DNA of 64,000 nt from Prosapia bicincta (taxonomy: Eukaryota > Arthropoda > Insecta > Hemiptera > Cercopidae): the NCBI GenBank assembly GCA_036971475.1, contig JBAIZL010000002.1, positions 356,282,582-356,346,581 of the forward strand, written 5' to 3'. Below are positions 11,224-21,075 of this stretch, one piece after another (the stretch's first letter is position 1; each line of letters starts with the position of its first letter). The translations under genes and the position numbers were made by a program. The notes beneath the pieces were generated by a model. That model was not told the DNA's origin. It saw only the letters and a list, made by a program, of their open reading frames with translations, and ran no database searches.

Positions 11224-11997
11224 GTTTAATTTATAATAAGGGGTACAGACTTTGAAAAATATTGAGAACCCCTATCTAGTCGTAGGAGCGAAAGTGTTTA
11301 TGACAAGCTTCAGCAGCCTCTTCCGACATTATAGATAACAAAGCTTTTCCAATGACAATGGATTTGTCCAATAAGGTTTTATGGAGAATAGGGGTCATGG
11401 GATGTTTTCAAATATATTGTGTTTTGGATGTAAAAAGTGTTTTTAATTTAACCGCCCCCTTCAACAAGGGGGTATTCAAAAGTTTAATTTATAATAAGGG
11501 GTACAGACTTTGAAAAATATTGAGAACCCCTATCTAGTCGTAGGAGCGAAAGTGTTTATGACAAGCTTCAGCAGCCTCTTCCGACATTATAGATAACAAA
11601 GCTTTTCCAATGACAATGGATTTGTCCAATAAGGTTTTATGGAGAATAGGGGTCATGGGATGTTTTCAAATATATTGTGTTTTGGATGTAAAAAGTGTTT
11701 TTAATTTAACCGCCCCCTTCAACAAGGGGGTATTCAAAAGTTTAATTTATAATAAGGGGTACAGACTTTGAAAAATATTGAGAACCCCTATCTAGTCGTA
11801 GGAGCGAAAGTGTTTATGACAAGCTTCAGCAGCCTCTTCCGACATTATAGATAACAAAGCTTTTCCAATGACAATGGATTTGTCCAATAAGGTTTTATGG
11901 AGAATAGGGGTCATGGGATGTTTTCAAATATATTGTGTTTTGGATGTAAAAAGTGTTTTTAATTTAACCTCCCCTCCCCCAACAACAAAGGGGTACA
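11224..11997. repeat. Three tandem 258-bp units
   Basis: Copies start at 11224, 11482 and 11740 and are almost identical. Each holds AATAAGGGGTACAGAC near its start and CCGCCCCCTTCAACAAGGGG near its end, the latter replaced in the last copy. A degenerate partial fourth unit follows to about 12055 (GATTAATTTGGTACAGTC). A 77-codon ORF in the last unit is not conserved as coding, since the other two copies do not keep it open. The high identity suggests a recent duplication. Confidence 0.93.
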
Positions 11998-12189
11998 CAA
12001 AGATTAATTTGGTACAGTCTTTAAAAAAGATTAACCCCTGCATTAGACGAATGTTAGGTAGCAATAAAGATGGCGGCTACGTTGTTAAGGAACCAGTTTA
12101 ACCTCAGTAATACGAGAGGAATGGTGGATCGTAAGTAGACAACCGAAAATGGAAAATTAGACATAACTTCACGATAGTGATGAAATTAA

Positions 12190-12290
12190 AAGGTTTCATT
12201 TTTGTGAATGGGGCACATCTCCTGAAACCGCAATCCTCAGCAATTATAAAAGTAAGTGCTACTATAGGCAAGTTGTGTTTTTTTTTATAT
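12190..12290 (+). ncRNA. Diverged PLE terminus with hammerhead-like layout
   Basis: Plus strand: GGGGCACATCTCCTGAAACC, a GCAATCCTCAGCAATT tail, then AAGTAAGTGCTACTATAGGC. Read on the same strand this parallels the minus-strand motif at 33863-33912 (GGGACACATCTCCCGAAACG, then GTCCTCAAC and AAGTAAGTGCTACTATAGGC). The 5' core is not canonical, so it is a fossil. Confidence 0.45.
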
Positions 12291-13120
12291 TTACTAGTGT
12301 TTTTAGTTAAAAAAAATATATGTGGATAGGGGAGTAGTGTGAGAGTAGGGAATGAGAGAAACCTCTGAAAGGATCAATGCATTTGAAGATACAAATATTT
12401 ATTATTATTTACTTAATTTTTAACTTGAGCTACTAGTTATCACAGTACTGTACTTACTTTCTTACTTGATAAGTAAGAAAGCGCCACTACAGGCAAGTGT
12501 CTCATATTAATATAGAAATAACAGGACGAACAAAGAAAGTGGAAATATTAATAGGAGTTTAACTTTGATACTATGGTCAAAATATATAAACATTAATAAA
12601 AAATATCAATTGTATATCAAATTAACGAGCACTACAACCTGTAACTTCTGACAATAAAACTGGACTTTCGGAAATAGCTAGACGAAGTTTTAAGATGTGC
12701 TACAGCAAAATTGTTAAAAAGTTTATAGAAGACCGTTATATCTTACAACTAATAAAGGAAAAACCATCCTGGTAAGATCCCGTTCAAAGAGTGCAAACAA
12801 AAGAAATCAGTCAAAGTTATCTAATATATAGGCACTCAGAGAATGGTTAAAAAGAGGATGAGGGAAGATGAAATAAACAGAAAGTCTCCATAACACCCTG
12901 TCTGAGTAAGTTTCCTACCCCTGGAAACTGGAACGACGCAGAAGATTAGACATAGAGAACTGAAAGAACCTATATATTAATAAACATTATGACTAATAAT
13001 AACCCGGTTATATTACTTATACTGTTATGAAAAGTTATAAAACACTAATCGTTTACTAAGTTGTTCCCATGTATTTATATTGCAGATAATGATGCTGCTC
13101 ACATTCCTTACAACAACGCA
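12291..13120. other. Stretch without recognised features
   Basis: AT-rich; short direct repeats only (for example AGTAAGAAAG around 12465-12480). If the anoctamin exon just above is real, this would be intron on the minus strand. I did not find its next exon here. Confidence 0.4.
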
Positions 13121-13129
13121 GTACGTTAC

Positions 13130-13308
13130 CCCTTGACGTATGCCATACCTTGCTCCAATGTCTTGTACTCTCACTGCGAGGGGGCCCCTAGCTAGTGTAA
13201 CCATCTTAAATGCATCAAGTCTTGCCTCTCCAACATTGTTGAGCAGAGCAAATAATAGGGCCAAGAGAAATGCAGCCCCAAATAATGTAACAAATCCATA
13301 TCGATTAA
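13130..13308 (-). CDS. Anoctamin (TMEM16) family exon
   Basis: The minus-strand exon is bounded by a splice acceptor (TTTTTATAG) and a donor (GGG|GTAACG), 179 nt. It reads NRYGFVTLFGAAFLLALLFA, LLNNVGEARLDAFKMVTLAR, GPLAVRVQDIGARYGIRQG. This corresponds to the conserved anoctamin segment with FVTLF..A.PLAP..ALLNN, then E.RLDA.K, then RP.A.RA.DIG.W, in the C-terminal transmembrane/calcium-binding region of these phospholipid scramblases and chloride channels. The frame is open end to end and both splice sites keep phase. Some usually conserved residues differ (LAP to LAL; RRP to RGP; IW to AR), so it may be a divergent paralogue or a decaying exon. Neighbouring exons were not found in the window. 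Confidence 0.65.
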
Positions 13309-13319
13309 CTATAAAAAGA

Positions 13320-13847
13320 GCATATTATTTAATTCACAACATACCATAATATAGTAAAATAATTAACTGTATAGATAGCTTAGCAGGAAGAGAAGATAAA
13401 AATAGGTCAAAAGAAGTTAAAACATATGCAGTGGGAAAATAGGTAGAAAAGAAGAAAATAAGAGAAACTGCTGATGTATTAAAATTCTCATGGATATATG
13501 TATCTTTCAAACAGTTCAATTAAATGTTTCACTTAATCTTGGATCCCGGAATAAACTCTAAGAAAATTCTTCCTGACTACCCCCCGTCATTTGCTACTCA
13601 ACAGACAAAAAAATATGAATCCGCTACCAGATTGATTAAACCATGCATACAATAGGGTTGAAGGTCATTATGTTCTTAAAAAACCCGGCCAAACAATTCT
13701 TAAAAAAATTTAGATATTTAGATATTCTCCTCTGCAGATCCTTTTTTTTATAAAGGCTTAATAGATTCCCATAGACTTTGTCTCCTCAGCTCTTCTCAAT
13801 TTTGCAATGCAAGGCTTTTTGCTAGTTCTGTTTTATTTGTTTGATTG
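13320..13847. other. AT-rich stretch without recognised features
   Basis: Possible intron of the anoctamin gene. No exon, repeat or RNA gene was recognised. Confidence 0.4.
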
Positions 13848-14094
13848 ATATCACTTGGTAGCAAGTGTTAAAAAATATCAGTAAATGATTTTCCCAAGTG
13901 ATATCAATATAAACAATTGTTACGAAACCTCATTATATGCAACATAAAAATTGCAAGCTCTGTTTGTAATAACTAATTCCTTCTTACTGTTCAATTGTTC
14001 TTGATAGACATTTGAATGACCAGCTACTTTGCTCTCAATATGCCTAAGTGATGAAACCTTTTACGTCATATTCTTGTAGAGCAGGGGACCTGTT

Positions 14095-14148
<54 letters not shown>
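13848..14148. repeat. Dispersed repeat with (TA)n tail, copy 1
   Basis: About 230 bp from AAAAAATATCAGTAAATGAT to GAGCAGGGGACC matches 55061-55290 at roughly 93-95% by eye, same orientation. Both copies end in a TA microsatellite (here 14098-14148), which suggests that the short element ends in or targets TA repeats. TGATATCACTTGG (from about 13849) and CCAAGTGATATCA (about 13897) are inverted and could form a hairpin. No protein is encoded, so this is probably a SINE- or MITE-like element. Confidence 0.75.
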
Positions 14149-14151
<3 letters not shown>

Positions 14152-14929
14152 GTAAGAGAAATGGTCACTGAAAAAACCTAATTTCTTTCATTTTTTGAGC
14201 TATAAATATACATTAGTAGCGCATAGTTAACACTTGATTTTTAATTTAGAAACGTTTTATACAAACACATAAAGCCTTTAAGATTATGTTTTCTTATAAA
14301 CATTGAGACAAATACCAGTATTCATTGTCATCAGGCCGTTTATTATCATACTTTTAGTTAATAAATTCTTAATAAAACAGTTCTAATTAAATTGAAATTG
14401 AATATATATTTGTCACATTGTATTTATTAATTAGGCTACTAATTTGTATATTGAAATTTATATTGATATTAGCATACTACCAACGGTTGTTGACCTAAAG
14501 TGCTTGGTTCGAACCTGTACATTCGAAACAAATTTTGCTTACTTGTCCAGACTCGAGGCCACCTGCAAGCCACTGTTTTACATAAAATATTACTTTTAAA
14601 CTTATAGGAGCTTAATTTGCTACAAATAATAGCCTGCTATAAATTGAAATAGCCTATTTACGTTTTTTTTAGTTTTAAGCTTTAAACTGAGGTTTAGGCA
14701 GTAGGCGTACGATACACACGCGTGTGTATGCGCACAAAAATTGCTGCACAATTCCTACAAATAATTTGTTCAAATGTTATATAGAACTATATTAGAATAT
14801 AGTTACAAATTATTAATCAAAGATATTTGCTGTTAAAAAACTAACGCTCAAGGGAAACAGTTGGTAGCCGTTACACATGGTCTCCTTGATCGGTCATTTC
14901 ACTTGTCAACAAATTAGTCACTTTTGACA
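14149..14929. other. AT-rich stretch without recognised features
   Basis: No conserved coding, RNA or repeat signal was seen, apart from a small palindromic ACACACGCGTGTGT at about 14714. Confidence 0.4.
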
Positions 14930-16085
14930 ATGAAAAATCAACGTAGAGTCGAAACTATAAAAGGTAGTGGGTAAAATTTTCAGGGAATATTTCGCTCATA
15001 ACGTAGACAAATAGTAACAAAGGATTTTGCAAAATTTAATTTTAAAGCTAAAAATTACAAAAACAGGAATAATATACATGATTGCTGCAATTGTATTTTC
15101 GGTGAAAATAATACGCTTTTATAAACTTGTATTCCAGTTCCATATTCATCATCAATTATTAGTTGTTTTTAAATTTGGTAAATTAACATATAAAGTGACA
15201 ATTTTAAACTAGTGCAGCCAAACCCGCCGAGGGACGCGAGTGTAACAATATTTTTTAACGAGATCCACCCTAAAGTGATACTTTTACAGCTATGTTTTAA
15301 GATATTATAACACAGTGCTATGTTTTGTAAAAAAAGAATTTTAAAAAGTTGTATTCTTATTATGAAGTTAATTTTGTCTATTTTCAAAACTTCAAAATTT
15401 GTATCGTCGTCACCAAGTATCTGAAGGCTTTTTACATAACCAGGTATAATTGTTTTATCATTATCGATTATGCACAGATATAATTATCATGTTTTGAAAA
15501 TGGAAATTGTACTAAACATAGCTATGTATAACTAGATAATTTCAAGGCTTAGTTAGTTTAAAATGACCTAATCATTCTATTATTCTGATATAATAGATTA
15601 TTCAAAGCGATTTTCCCGGATGATGTTTACAGAACAATTAAGTATTGGTTCAATTACCTTGAAATAAAAATATGATATATAAAAAGTACATTAAAACAAT
15701 GACCAAATTCTTAATGGGAGCGTTTATCTGTAAAAATACAGCAGGTCCTGCACAAAGCCAGCGTTTATCCCTAATTTTATAAATTGCACTAGTTTTCTGC
15801 ATTCATTCTTAAACATCTAAGATTTAATTTCAAGCAAATATAAACAGTTTAGATTTCCTTGTTTACACACACCCTAATCAAGAACTGCAATTATTTGTCG
15901 ATGATTAAATGTGGTCTATGCTAAATGTATAGTGAGGGACAGATGCCAGCTATCTATACCCTGAACCAGGCACGCCATCTTGCCCACGCAATGCCAGCTG
16001 CTACTCTATATCCTCAGTCAAATATATTCCCATGCACCCTAACTTATTCCTCGTCTATATGTTTAAGTACAGTTTTCTGTCATTC
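14930..16085 (-). mobile_element. Non-coding repeat-carrying element, copy A (truncated)
   Basis: Reverse complement matches 32990-34330 of copy B. Shared landmarks are the block with CCGCCGAG and the CACCCTAAAGTGATACTTTT segment, ACATAACCAGGTATAATTGT, and AAACAGTTTAGATTTCCTTG. It then has one partial 131-bp unit with CGCCATCTTGCCCACGCAAT. Two small ORFs here are not conserved between copies. It ends at about 16080, next to a hammerhead-like fragment, and is therefore shorter than copies B and C. Element class unknown; no transposase or RT was recognised in any copy. Confidence 0.7.
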
Positions 16086-16099
16086 ATAACATTTCACTA

Positions 16100-16155
16100 T
16101 TCTTCTCTGTTGACGCATTTCGGAGAAACTCCATTTTCGAAACTTAAATCAAAAG
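16100..16155 (-). repeat. Short repeat with hammerhead-like 3' half
   Basis: Minus strand: AAGTTTCGAAAATGGAGTTT, then CTCCGAAATGCGTCAACAGA. GGAG...CTCC forms stem II, followed by GAAA and a GCGTC site. Similar arrangements are found at 19880-19940 (-) and 20040-20085 (+). The first core half is CGAAAAT rather than CUGANGA. Probably a decayed PLE end. Confidence 0.4.
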
Positions 16156-16162
16156 AAACAAT

Positions 16163-16416
16163 TTAAAGAGCGCTGTACCGCGTGTAGAGGCTCTTCCTTA
16201 GAGGCATAACAGCTACAAGGAGAAGCACACCCTGTGCGGCGATGAGGGTTATGTTGGGTTTTCCATCCTTAGTCTTGAAATTAGGATGAGACAATAAAAA
16301 CTGCATACCGGCTAAGTTGTACCGGGCGGTGGAAGACAAGTAGCAAACGTCATTAACAGCTGTTTGAGGATTCACTGAAGGGGCTCTGGATAGAACCTCA
16401 GAATAAGATAGTGTCA
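16163..16416 (-). CDS. Possible terminal exon of an unrecognised gene
   Basis: A minus-strand frame starts directly after a good acceptor (TTTCTTTTTTAG|TG) and runs 84 codons to TAA at 16163-16165. It contains SVNPQTAVNDVCYLSSTARY, then NLAGMQFLLSHPNFKTKDGK and ITLIAAQGVLLLVAVMPL, a likely transmembrane helix followed by a basic tail (LRKSLYTRYSAL). GC content and frame are unlike the AT-rich surroundings, which supports real coding. I do not recognise the family. Its upstream exons would lie at higher coordinates, but a plus-strand LINE fragment starts only 14 bp away. It could also be a fragment carried by an element. Confidence 0.4.
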
Positions 16417-16429
16417 CTAAAAAAGAAAA

Positions 16430-16873
16430 ATGGAAATTACAAAATCCATATGCAAGAGAAGCATGGCAGAGTGCAGACCAAAAAATGGAGAAATCAGGTT
16501 CACGAATGCGTCCAAGATGAAGGAAGGAGTGGGAGCAGGATTTAGTGGACCAAAATACCAAAACAGATTTTGTCACTGCCTGGAAGACTACAACTCTGTT
16601 ATCCAGGGGGAAGTGCTCGCGATAAAACTATGTGCTGAGGAAATAATATGGCCTGGCAAGAGGGGCAAGACCTCCAGATGGATTTGCTCGGACAGTCAAG
16701 CAGCTCTGAAGGCTTTAGGTGAGGCTAGTACCAACTCTAGGCTGGTAGGTGAGACTATAGCTTCTCTAGCAGAGTGGAGTAAGTATAATTCGCTCAACCT
16801 AACCTGAATTCCAGGACATTCTGCCTGGATAGGGATTGAGAGAGCTAACGCCTTAGCAAAACAAGGGTGTATT
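16430..16873 (+). pseudogene. LINE RNase H domain fragment
   Basis: An open frame to 16807 continues after one stop and encodes a non-LTR retrotransposon RNase H. FTNASKMKEGVGAGF has the first catalytic Asp replaced by Asn. VIQGEVLAIKLCAEEI carries the Glu, and ICSDSQAALKALGEA carries the second Asp. The region then has NLT*IPGHSAWIGIERANAL and AKQG, the usual end with W.PGH.G..GNE.AD. Flanks lack the RT and the C-terminal zinc knuckle, so only a short piece survives. Confidence 0.85.
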
Positions 16874-16988
16874 TTTCTGTACGTATGTTCCAATTAAAAT
16901 AATTAAACACCAAGTAGTAAAGACACATTATCTTTTAATATAATAAAATCACATAAACATTACAATAGTACACGCAACTTAATAACGT

Positions 16989-18650
16989 TCAATTATACAT
17001 GACCTTCACTGGTAATAACCTGTTTGTAGCTAATTCAGTGTTGCTACCTACAAAACATCTCCCTTTCATGTTATACAACTCAATCTTAAAGTTAGAAAAA
17101 ATCACGAATAAGGAATTAAGGGGACAAATTAGAAAACTCATGGAAATTAGAAAGTTTAAATTTGATAAAAGTAAAGGTTTAATTTTTCCGGTGCTTTTAC
17201 CACTTCTTCGTACTCCATTAGGATTTGCTGATGATACTAAGACATCTTGAGATGAAGCATTTTTATTAGATGAAGAAGCATCTGAAGATGCCATCACAGG
17301 CAATGGTAAATTACTCCTCACTTGTCGGTGATCAATGGTTGGTACTAAAACTGACTCCCTGCAGTGCTCATCTGATGCGTTCAGCACTATAGAGGAAGGT
17401 TCCTTTAACTTAGATGGTTTTATGTACACAGAATTCCGACGCATTACTGAACCATCATTTGTTTTTAGTATGTATGAACGAGAAGATGTGGTTTTCCTAC
17501 CACCGCTGGATGCCACTGTTGATTTTTTCTGTAGAGCACATTATCACTCTCTTGAAATATCTGATTATTCTTGGATGTTCTGTCATAAAATTGCTTCGTT
17601 ATTTTCTGTTTCAACAATATCTCATCTCTTATATATACACAATGTGGTTGGAGATTGCAGAGTGTTGTAGGTATTGTGGATCGCAGTTGACGACTCATAA
17701 GAATTTGAGCTAGACTAGCACTCAAACCAGACGGAGGCGTATTATGATGTTCTAACAACATTAGGTTGAAATCAGTATTAGATGATTGACTTTTCTTCAT
17801 CATATTTTTAATAGTGCCTACAGTCTTCTCACTCATTCCATTACTTTTTGCATGGTGAGGGCTAGTAGTTACAACTTTGATGCCCCACTGTGAAACAAAG
17901 TCTCTAAACACCCCTGAGTCGAATGGCATGTTATAAGCTAATGTTATCTGTGGAATGCCATGAGTAGCAAATATAGGCCTTAAAGCTTTAACCTCATCTA
18001 AGGTTGCTTTTCAATATAAGTGTATGACATTAATCCAAAACGATAGATAATCCACAACAATCAAATAGTTCTTATTTTGAAATTTCCATTAAATCCATAC
18101 CAATCTTCTCATAAGGTAATTTTGGTACTTCATCTGGTAGTAATTGATCCTTAGTTTTAGCTGGTCTATTTGTTTGACAATGAGGGCATCCATTGATAAT
18201 ATTTTCAATCTGTGCCAACATCTGAGGCCAGTTAAATACTCTACGAGCCCTAGCTTTTGTTTTCAAATATCCTAGATGACCTGTATGTAACTTGTTTAAC
18301 ATTTCCTTTTGTAAGCTAAGAGGAACCATTAACCTTTGATTTAAAAATACAAGACCTTCTGAAACATGAATATCATCTTTCAGTCTAAAATTGAAAGATT
18401 AGATCTCTAATATTATCTGGAAGACAATTTTTACTTGTAGGCCAACCTTGAAAATAATAATTAGTAAGAGTTTGCAATATAGGGTTACTCTATGTTTCCT
18501 TAATAAATTTATCTATTTTAGCTTCATTTATTTGCAAATTAGCTGCATTAGATGCTACCATATGAATTGTATCAGACAAAAGTTTGCCTGTATCAGAATC
18601 TTCTGGTGATCTATTTTCGCAGTCACGAGACAATAGATCAGACAATCGAC
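16989..18650 (-). pseudogene. Ty3/gypsy retrotransposon pol fragment (RNase H linker and integrase)
   Basis: On the minus strand, the sequence from 18650 starts in the RNase H/integrase linker (CRLSDLLSRDC). It then encodes an H2C2 zinc-binding module at 18329-18072 (LHTGHLGYLKTKARARRVFN ... WP, ending CPHC). The integrase core has the first Asp in VVDYLSFWIN. The second block AYNMPFDSGVFRDF has the usual SDN Asp changed to Tyr. The third block SNGMSEKTVGTIKNMMKK keeps the Glu. The C-terminal tail (RSYILKTNDGSVMRRNSVYI) continues to a stop at 16989. Stops and frame changes occur near 18010-17930 and 17500. Protease and RT are absent; truncation at 18653 coincides with an LTR start on the other strand. 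Confidence 0.88.
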
Positions 18651-18656
18651 AATAAA

Positions 18657-18899
18657 TGCGACGCCATGTTGAAATACTTCATGGAACCTAAATGACGGGA
18701 ATGGAATGAGTCAGATATAAATAAATGCTAAGAAATAATATCAAAATTGTGAAAAGTATCTAAACCTTAAATAAAGATAATTTAAAAGAGTACTAAAATT
18801 ATTTGATAAATAAAATTATTATAATAATAAGTTGTTAGTAGCGAAAAAGAATCTTCACCACTGACAACCGACAAGGAGGCTGGTACGGAACGGAAGACA
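18657..18899 (+). mobile_element. Putative 5' LTR of a second gypsy-type element
   Basis: The block starts TGCGACGCCATG and ends GGAAGACA (TG...CA), 243 bp. It is followed one base later by TTGGTGGCAGTGAAC, which looks like an insect LTR-element primer-binding/leader start. The first about 180 bp are repeated nearly identically at 35092-35272. LTR status is inferred from the TG/CA ends plus the following leader; no 3' partner was found. Confidence 0.5.
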
Positions 18900-18959
18900 A
18901 TTGGTGGCAGTGAACACGACAGGATTATAGTAACAGAGGAGAAACAAGGGGGAAAGGCA

Positions 18960-19260
18960 CGAACCCGTCTAGCATTGAAGCCCGTCTTAGTCCTAACACA
19001 AAAGACACCATCGAAATAAAATCTTCTTCACTGACAACTGAGGAGAAAGCTGATTTTGAAGCATCGCAGTCGACGGCTGTATGGAGAGACATTAACGCGG
19101 CATCGTTCAGGGGCTCCATCCGACAATGCTACCTAAGCTGCCGAGATCCACCAAATCCCCGACAGTTTCTCTAATTCCACAACCAAATGAGGCAGAGGGA
19201 TTGACGAAGGAAGAACTAGTGGACTACGAGATGGTCATTACAACTTAAGCCAGTGAGGAG
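18960..19260 (+). pseudogene. Coding-like block, possible gag start of the second LTR element
   Basis: One plus-strand frame is open for more than 200 bp upstream of 19171. It reads NPSSIEARLSPNTKDTIEIK, SSSLTTEEKADFEASQSTAV, WRDINAASFRGSIRQCYLS. A frame shift then leads to SPTVSLIPQPNEAEGLTKEE and LVDYEMVITT before TAA. GC-rich composition in an AT-rich setting suggests decayed coding. No family was recognised; its position just after an LTR/leader suggests gag. The phrase TCACTGACAAC is present at 18856 and 19035, so part of it may be duplicated. Confidence 0.4.
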
Positions 19261-19869
19261 ATTGTCAAAGAAAAAATAATAAAAAAAAGGAGATGTCACA
19301 TACACAGACCTAGGATACGCTGCAACATCTACTTAGTCTCCTCGCCACTGCCAAAATGGCTATACAAGTACCACCGAATGGGTCATTCCGGGAAGTAATC
19401 TATAGTAACTACTTCAATATTAATAATAACAAATATTTACCTTAAGACATTATAAATAAACATTGCCAAATCAAAACGAAAAACTAATAAAAATCTCTTT
19501 CAAAAAGACAGTTCAGTTCGACGGAGAGTTCAGAGAATGGGAATCCCAAAATGTTGAGTGCCAAATTAAAATTTAGCAATACAGATGAAACAATCAAAAT
19601 CCAAAATACTTTTAATACTTAGTAAAATAAATATTAATATTCCTCCTAGCAATGTATATCTCTTTATAACAGTAAAAAATAATAATATAAAAATATGTCT
19701 AATATAATAACGATAATTAAAATGTCTAAATAATTAAAATAAAAAGAAATATAAAATAATAATGTGTCTAAAGTGAGCAAAATTTCAAAAGAATCTTGAG
19801 GCTGTAGTTGCCCGCCCTCGACCACTTGACACGGTAATTGGTCACCTATTACGTTTATTTTAGAGTACA
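19261..19869. other. AT-rich stretch without recognised features
   Basis: Contains a short GGGTCATTCCGG motif (19380), also found at 20887 within a mariner relic, and long A/T-rich runs. No coding signal was recognised. Confidence 0.4.
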
Positions 19870-20105
19870 TTTTTACGCCTTTCCTTACATTACAATATTT
19901 TCTATTGTTGACGCGTTTTGAAAGGACTACATTTTTAAAACTTAAATAGTACAGTTCGCCCAAATCTTGAGTTCATCTTTATTTTAGTTTTGGGTGCTCT
20001 CAATGTGTCTTTATATTGTCTCAATATGCGAACAGTGGTATTTAACTTCTGAAAAGGATGTCGTTCCGAAACGCGTCAACAAAAGAAAATATTGTATTGT
20101 TAGTA
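19870..20105. repeat. Inverted pair of a short GAAACGCGTCAACA repeat
   Basis: The minus-strand segment at 19940-19870 and the plus-strand segment at 20030-20110 share the same order: GTATTTAA/CTATTTAA start, GTTCCGAAACGCGTCAACAA (or TTTCAAAACGCGTCAACAAT), GAAAATATTGTA, and an AAGG...CAAATGTACTC-like tail. The plus copy reads CTGAAAA, GGATGTCGTTCC, GAAACGCGTC, which resembles a hammerhead whose G8 is A. Two apparent ORFs here (19664-19963 - and 19994-20257 +) derive from this repeat and its flanks. Confidence 0.55.
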
Positions 20106-20109
20106 AAGG

Positions 20110-20829
20110 CAGACAAATGTACTCGAATATTGTAATGTGTGGAAATGCAGAAAAATATACTCGAATATACATTAACAATCCTAAAATAAATGATAATGTA
20201 TATAATAGGAATTTCACGTATTGTGTAATTCAAAATGAAATTTTGTTTTATTTATGAACAGAAATATCAATAAAATGGAAATTTCTTTTACAGTAAATAA
20301 AAAATAAAAAGACATAGAACCATACAAGAAATATTTTTTTTAGAAATCAAATGTATGCAGTATTTTTTAAATAGTTAAAACCTATTAACAATCAAAACAA
20401 ATTATCCTGATATAGATCCTTACGTAGATCCTTATGTAGATTTCAATTGTAAAGCAATCATCTTTACAAGAAATCATTACAAGTATCGAAGACTATTACT
20501 TTGCAATCGAAATCTACATAAGGGTAAAACGTTTTGATGGTAAATAGGTTTTATTTATTTAAAATAAAACAAATACTTCACATTTGCTCAAAGTTGCTAT
20601 TGTAAAGGGTCCAATTATATTATAACGTTTGCAGCAAAACTAACGTTACTGAAACAGATGTAAGATATTATTTCATTTCATTTAAATAGTTTTACAAACA
20701 CATATAGTTAAATTCGGTCAAATAGGTTAGACTCGGGTATAAACAAACTCTACATGAACTCCGTTCCATTTGAGGGAATACTCATACGTTTTTGAAGGTT
20801 TTGGATAATTTTTATGACGAATGGGATGT
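20110..20829. other. AT-rich stretch without recognised features
   Basis: Contains a short repeated TCCTTACGTAGATCCTTATG at 20417 and an approximate inverted match (CGAAATCTACATAAGGGTAA) at 20507, giving a weak 100-bp inverted arrangement. No coding signal was recognised. Confidence 0.4.
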
Positions 20830-21075
20830 TCTATGCTCAGTATACACATGGTGATTCTTTCCTAGATTTGGACGAGTGTAGTTGGTGGGTCATTCCGGAA
20901 AATCTTCTCCTTTATCGTTCTCCAGACGTAGGCGTAAGAACGGGGGAGTGCGCTGGGTAGGGAAAAATTTGTTCTTAAAAAGTTTCTTGAAGGAAATAAA
21001 TGTTGTCTAAGGCAGTGTGGTTGGTTTTGCCATCTTGCTTGAACCATTGTGACCCAAAATGTCTGAGGTCTCATA
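20830..21075 (-). pseudogene. Tc1/mariner-superfamily transposase relic (C-terminal part)
   Basis: In one minus-strand frame at about 21046-20978 the sequence reads WFKQDGKTNHTALDN then IYFLQETF, the second catalytic-Asp block (W-F-x-Q-D-G) of mariner-type transposases. After a frame change it gives RSYAYVWRTIKEKIFRNDPP, TTLVQI, then a stop and ERI. This corresponds to the RSPDLTPxDFxxWGxxKxxV block and the following helix. The third catalytic position is inside the degraded PRSYAYVW segment. It complements the relic at 530-1170 and sits directly at the left edge of the satellite array. Confidence 0.75.

Noticed and set aside
13140..13349. 69-codon plus-strand ORF
   Set aside because: Antisense shadow of the anoctamin exon.
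14714..14727. ACACACGCGTGTGT palindrome as a regulatory site
   Set aside because: Short alternating purine-pyrimidine palindrome in featureless DNA. No second site or gene nearby to support a function.
18925..19119. 64-codon minus-strand ORF
   Set aside because: Antisense to a longer coding-like frame on the plus strand that follows an LTR and leader.
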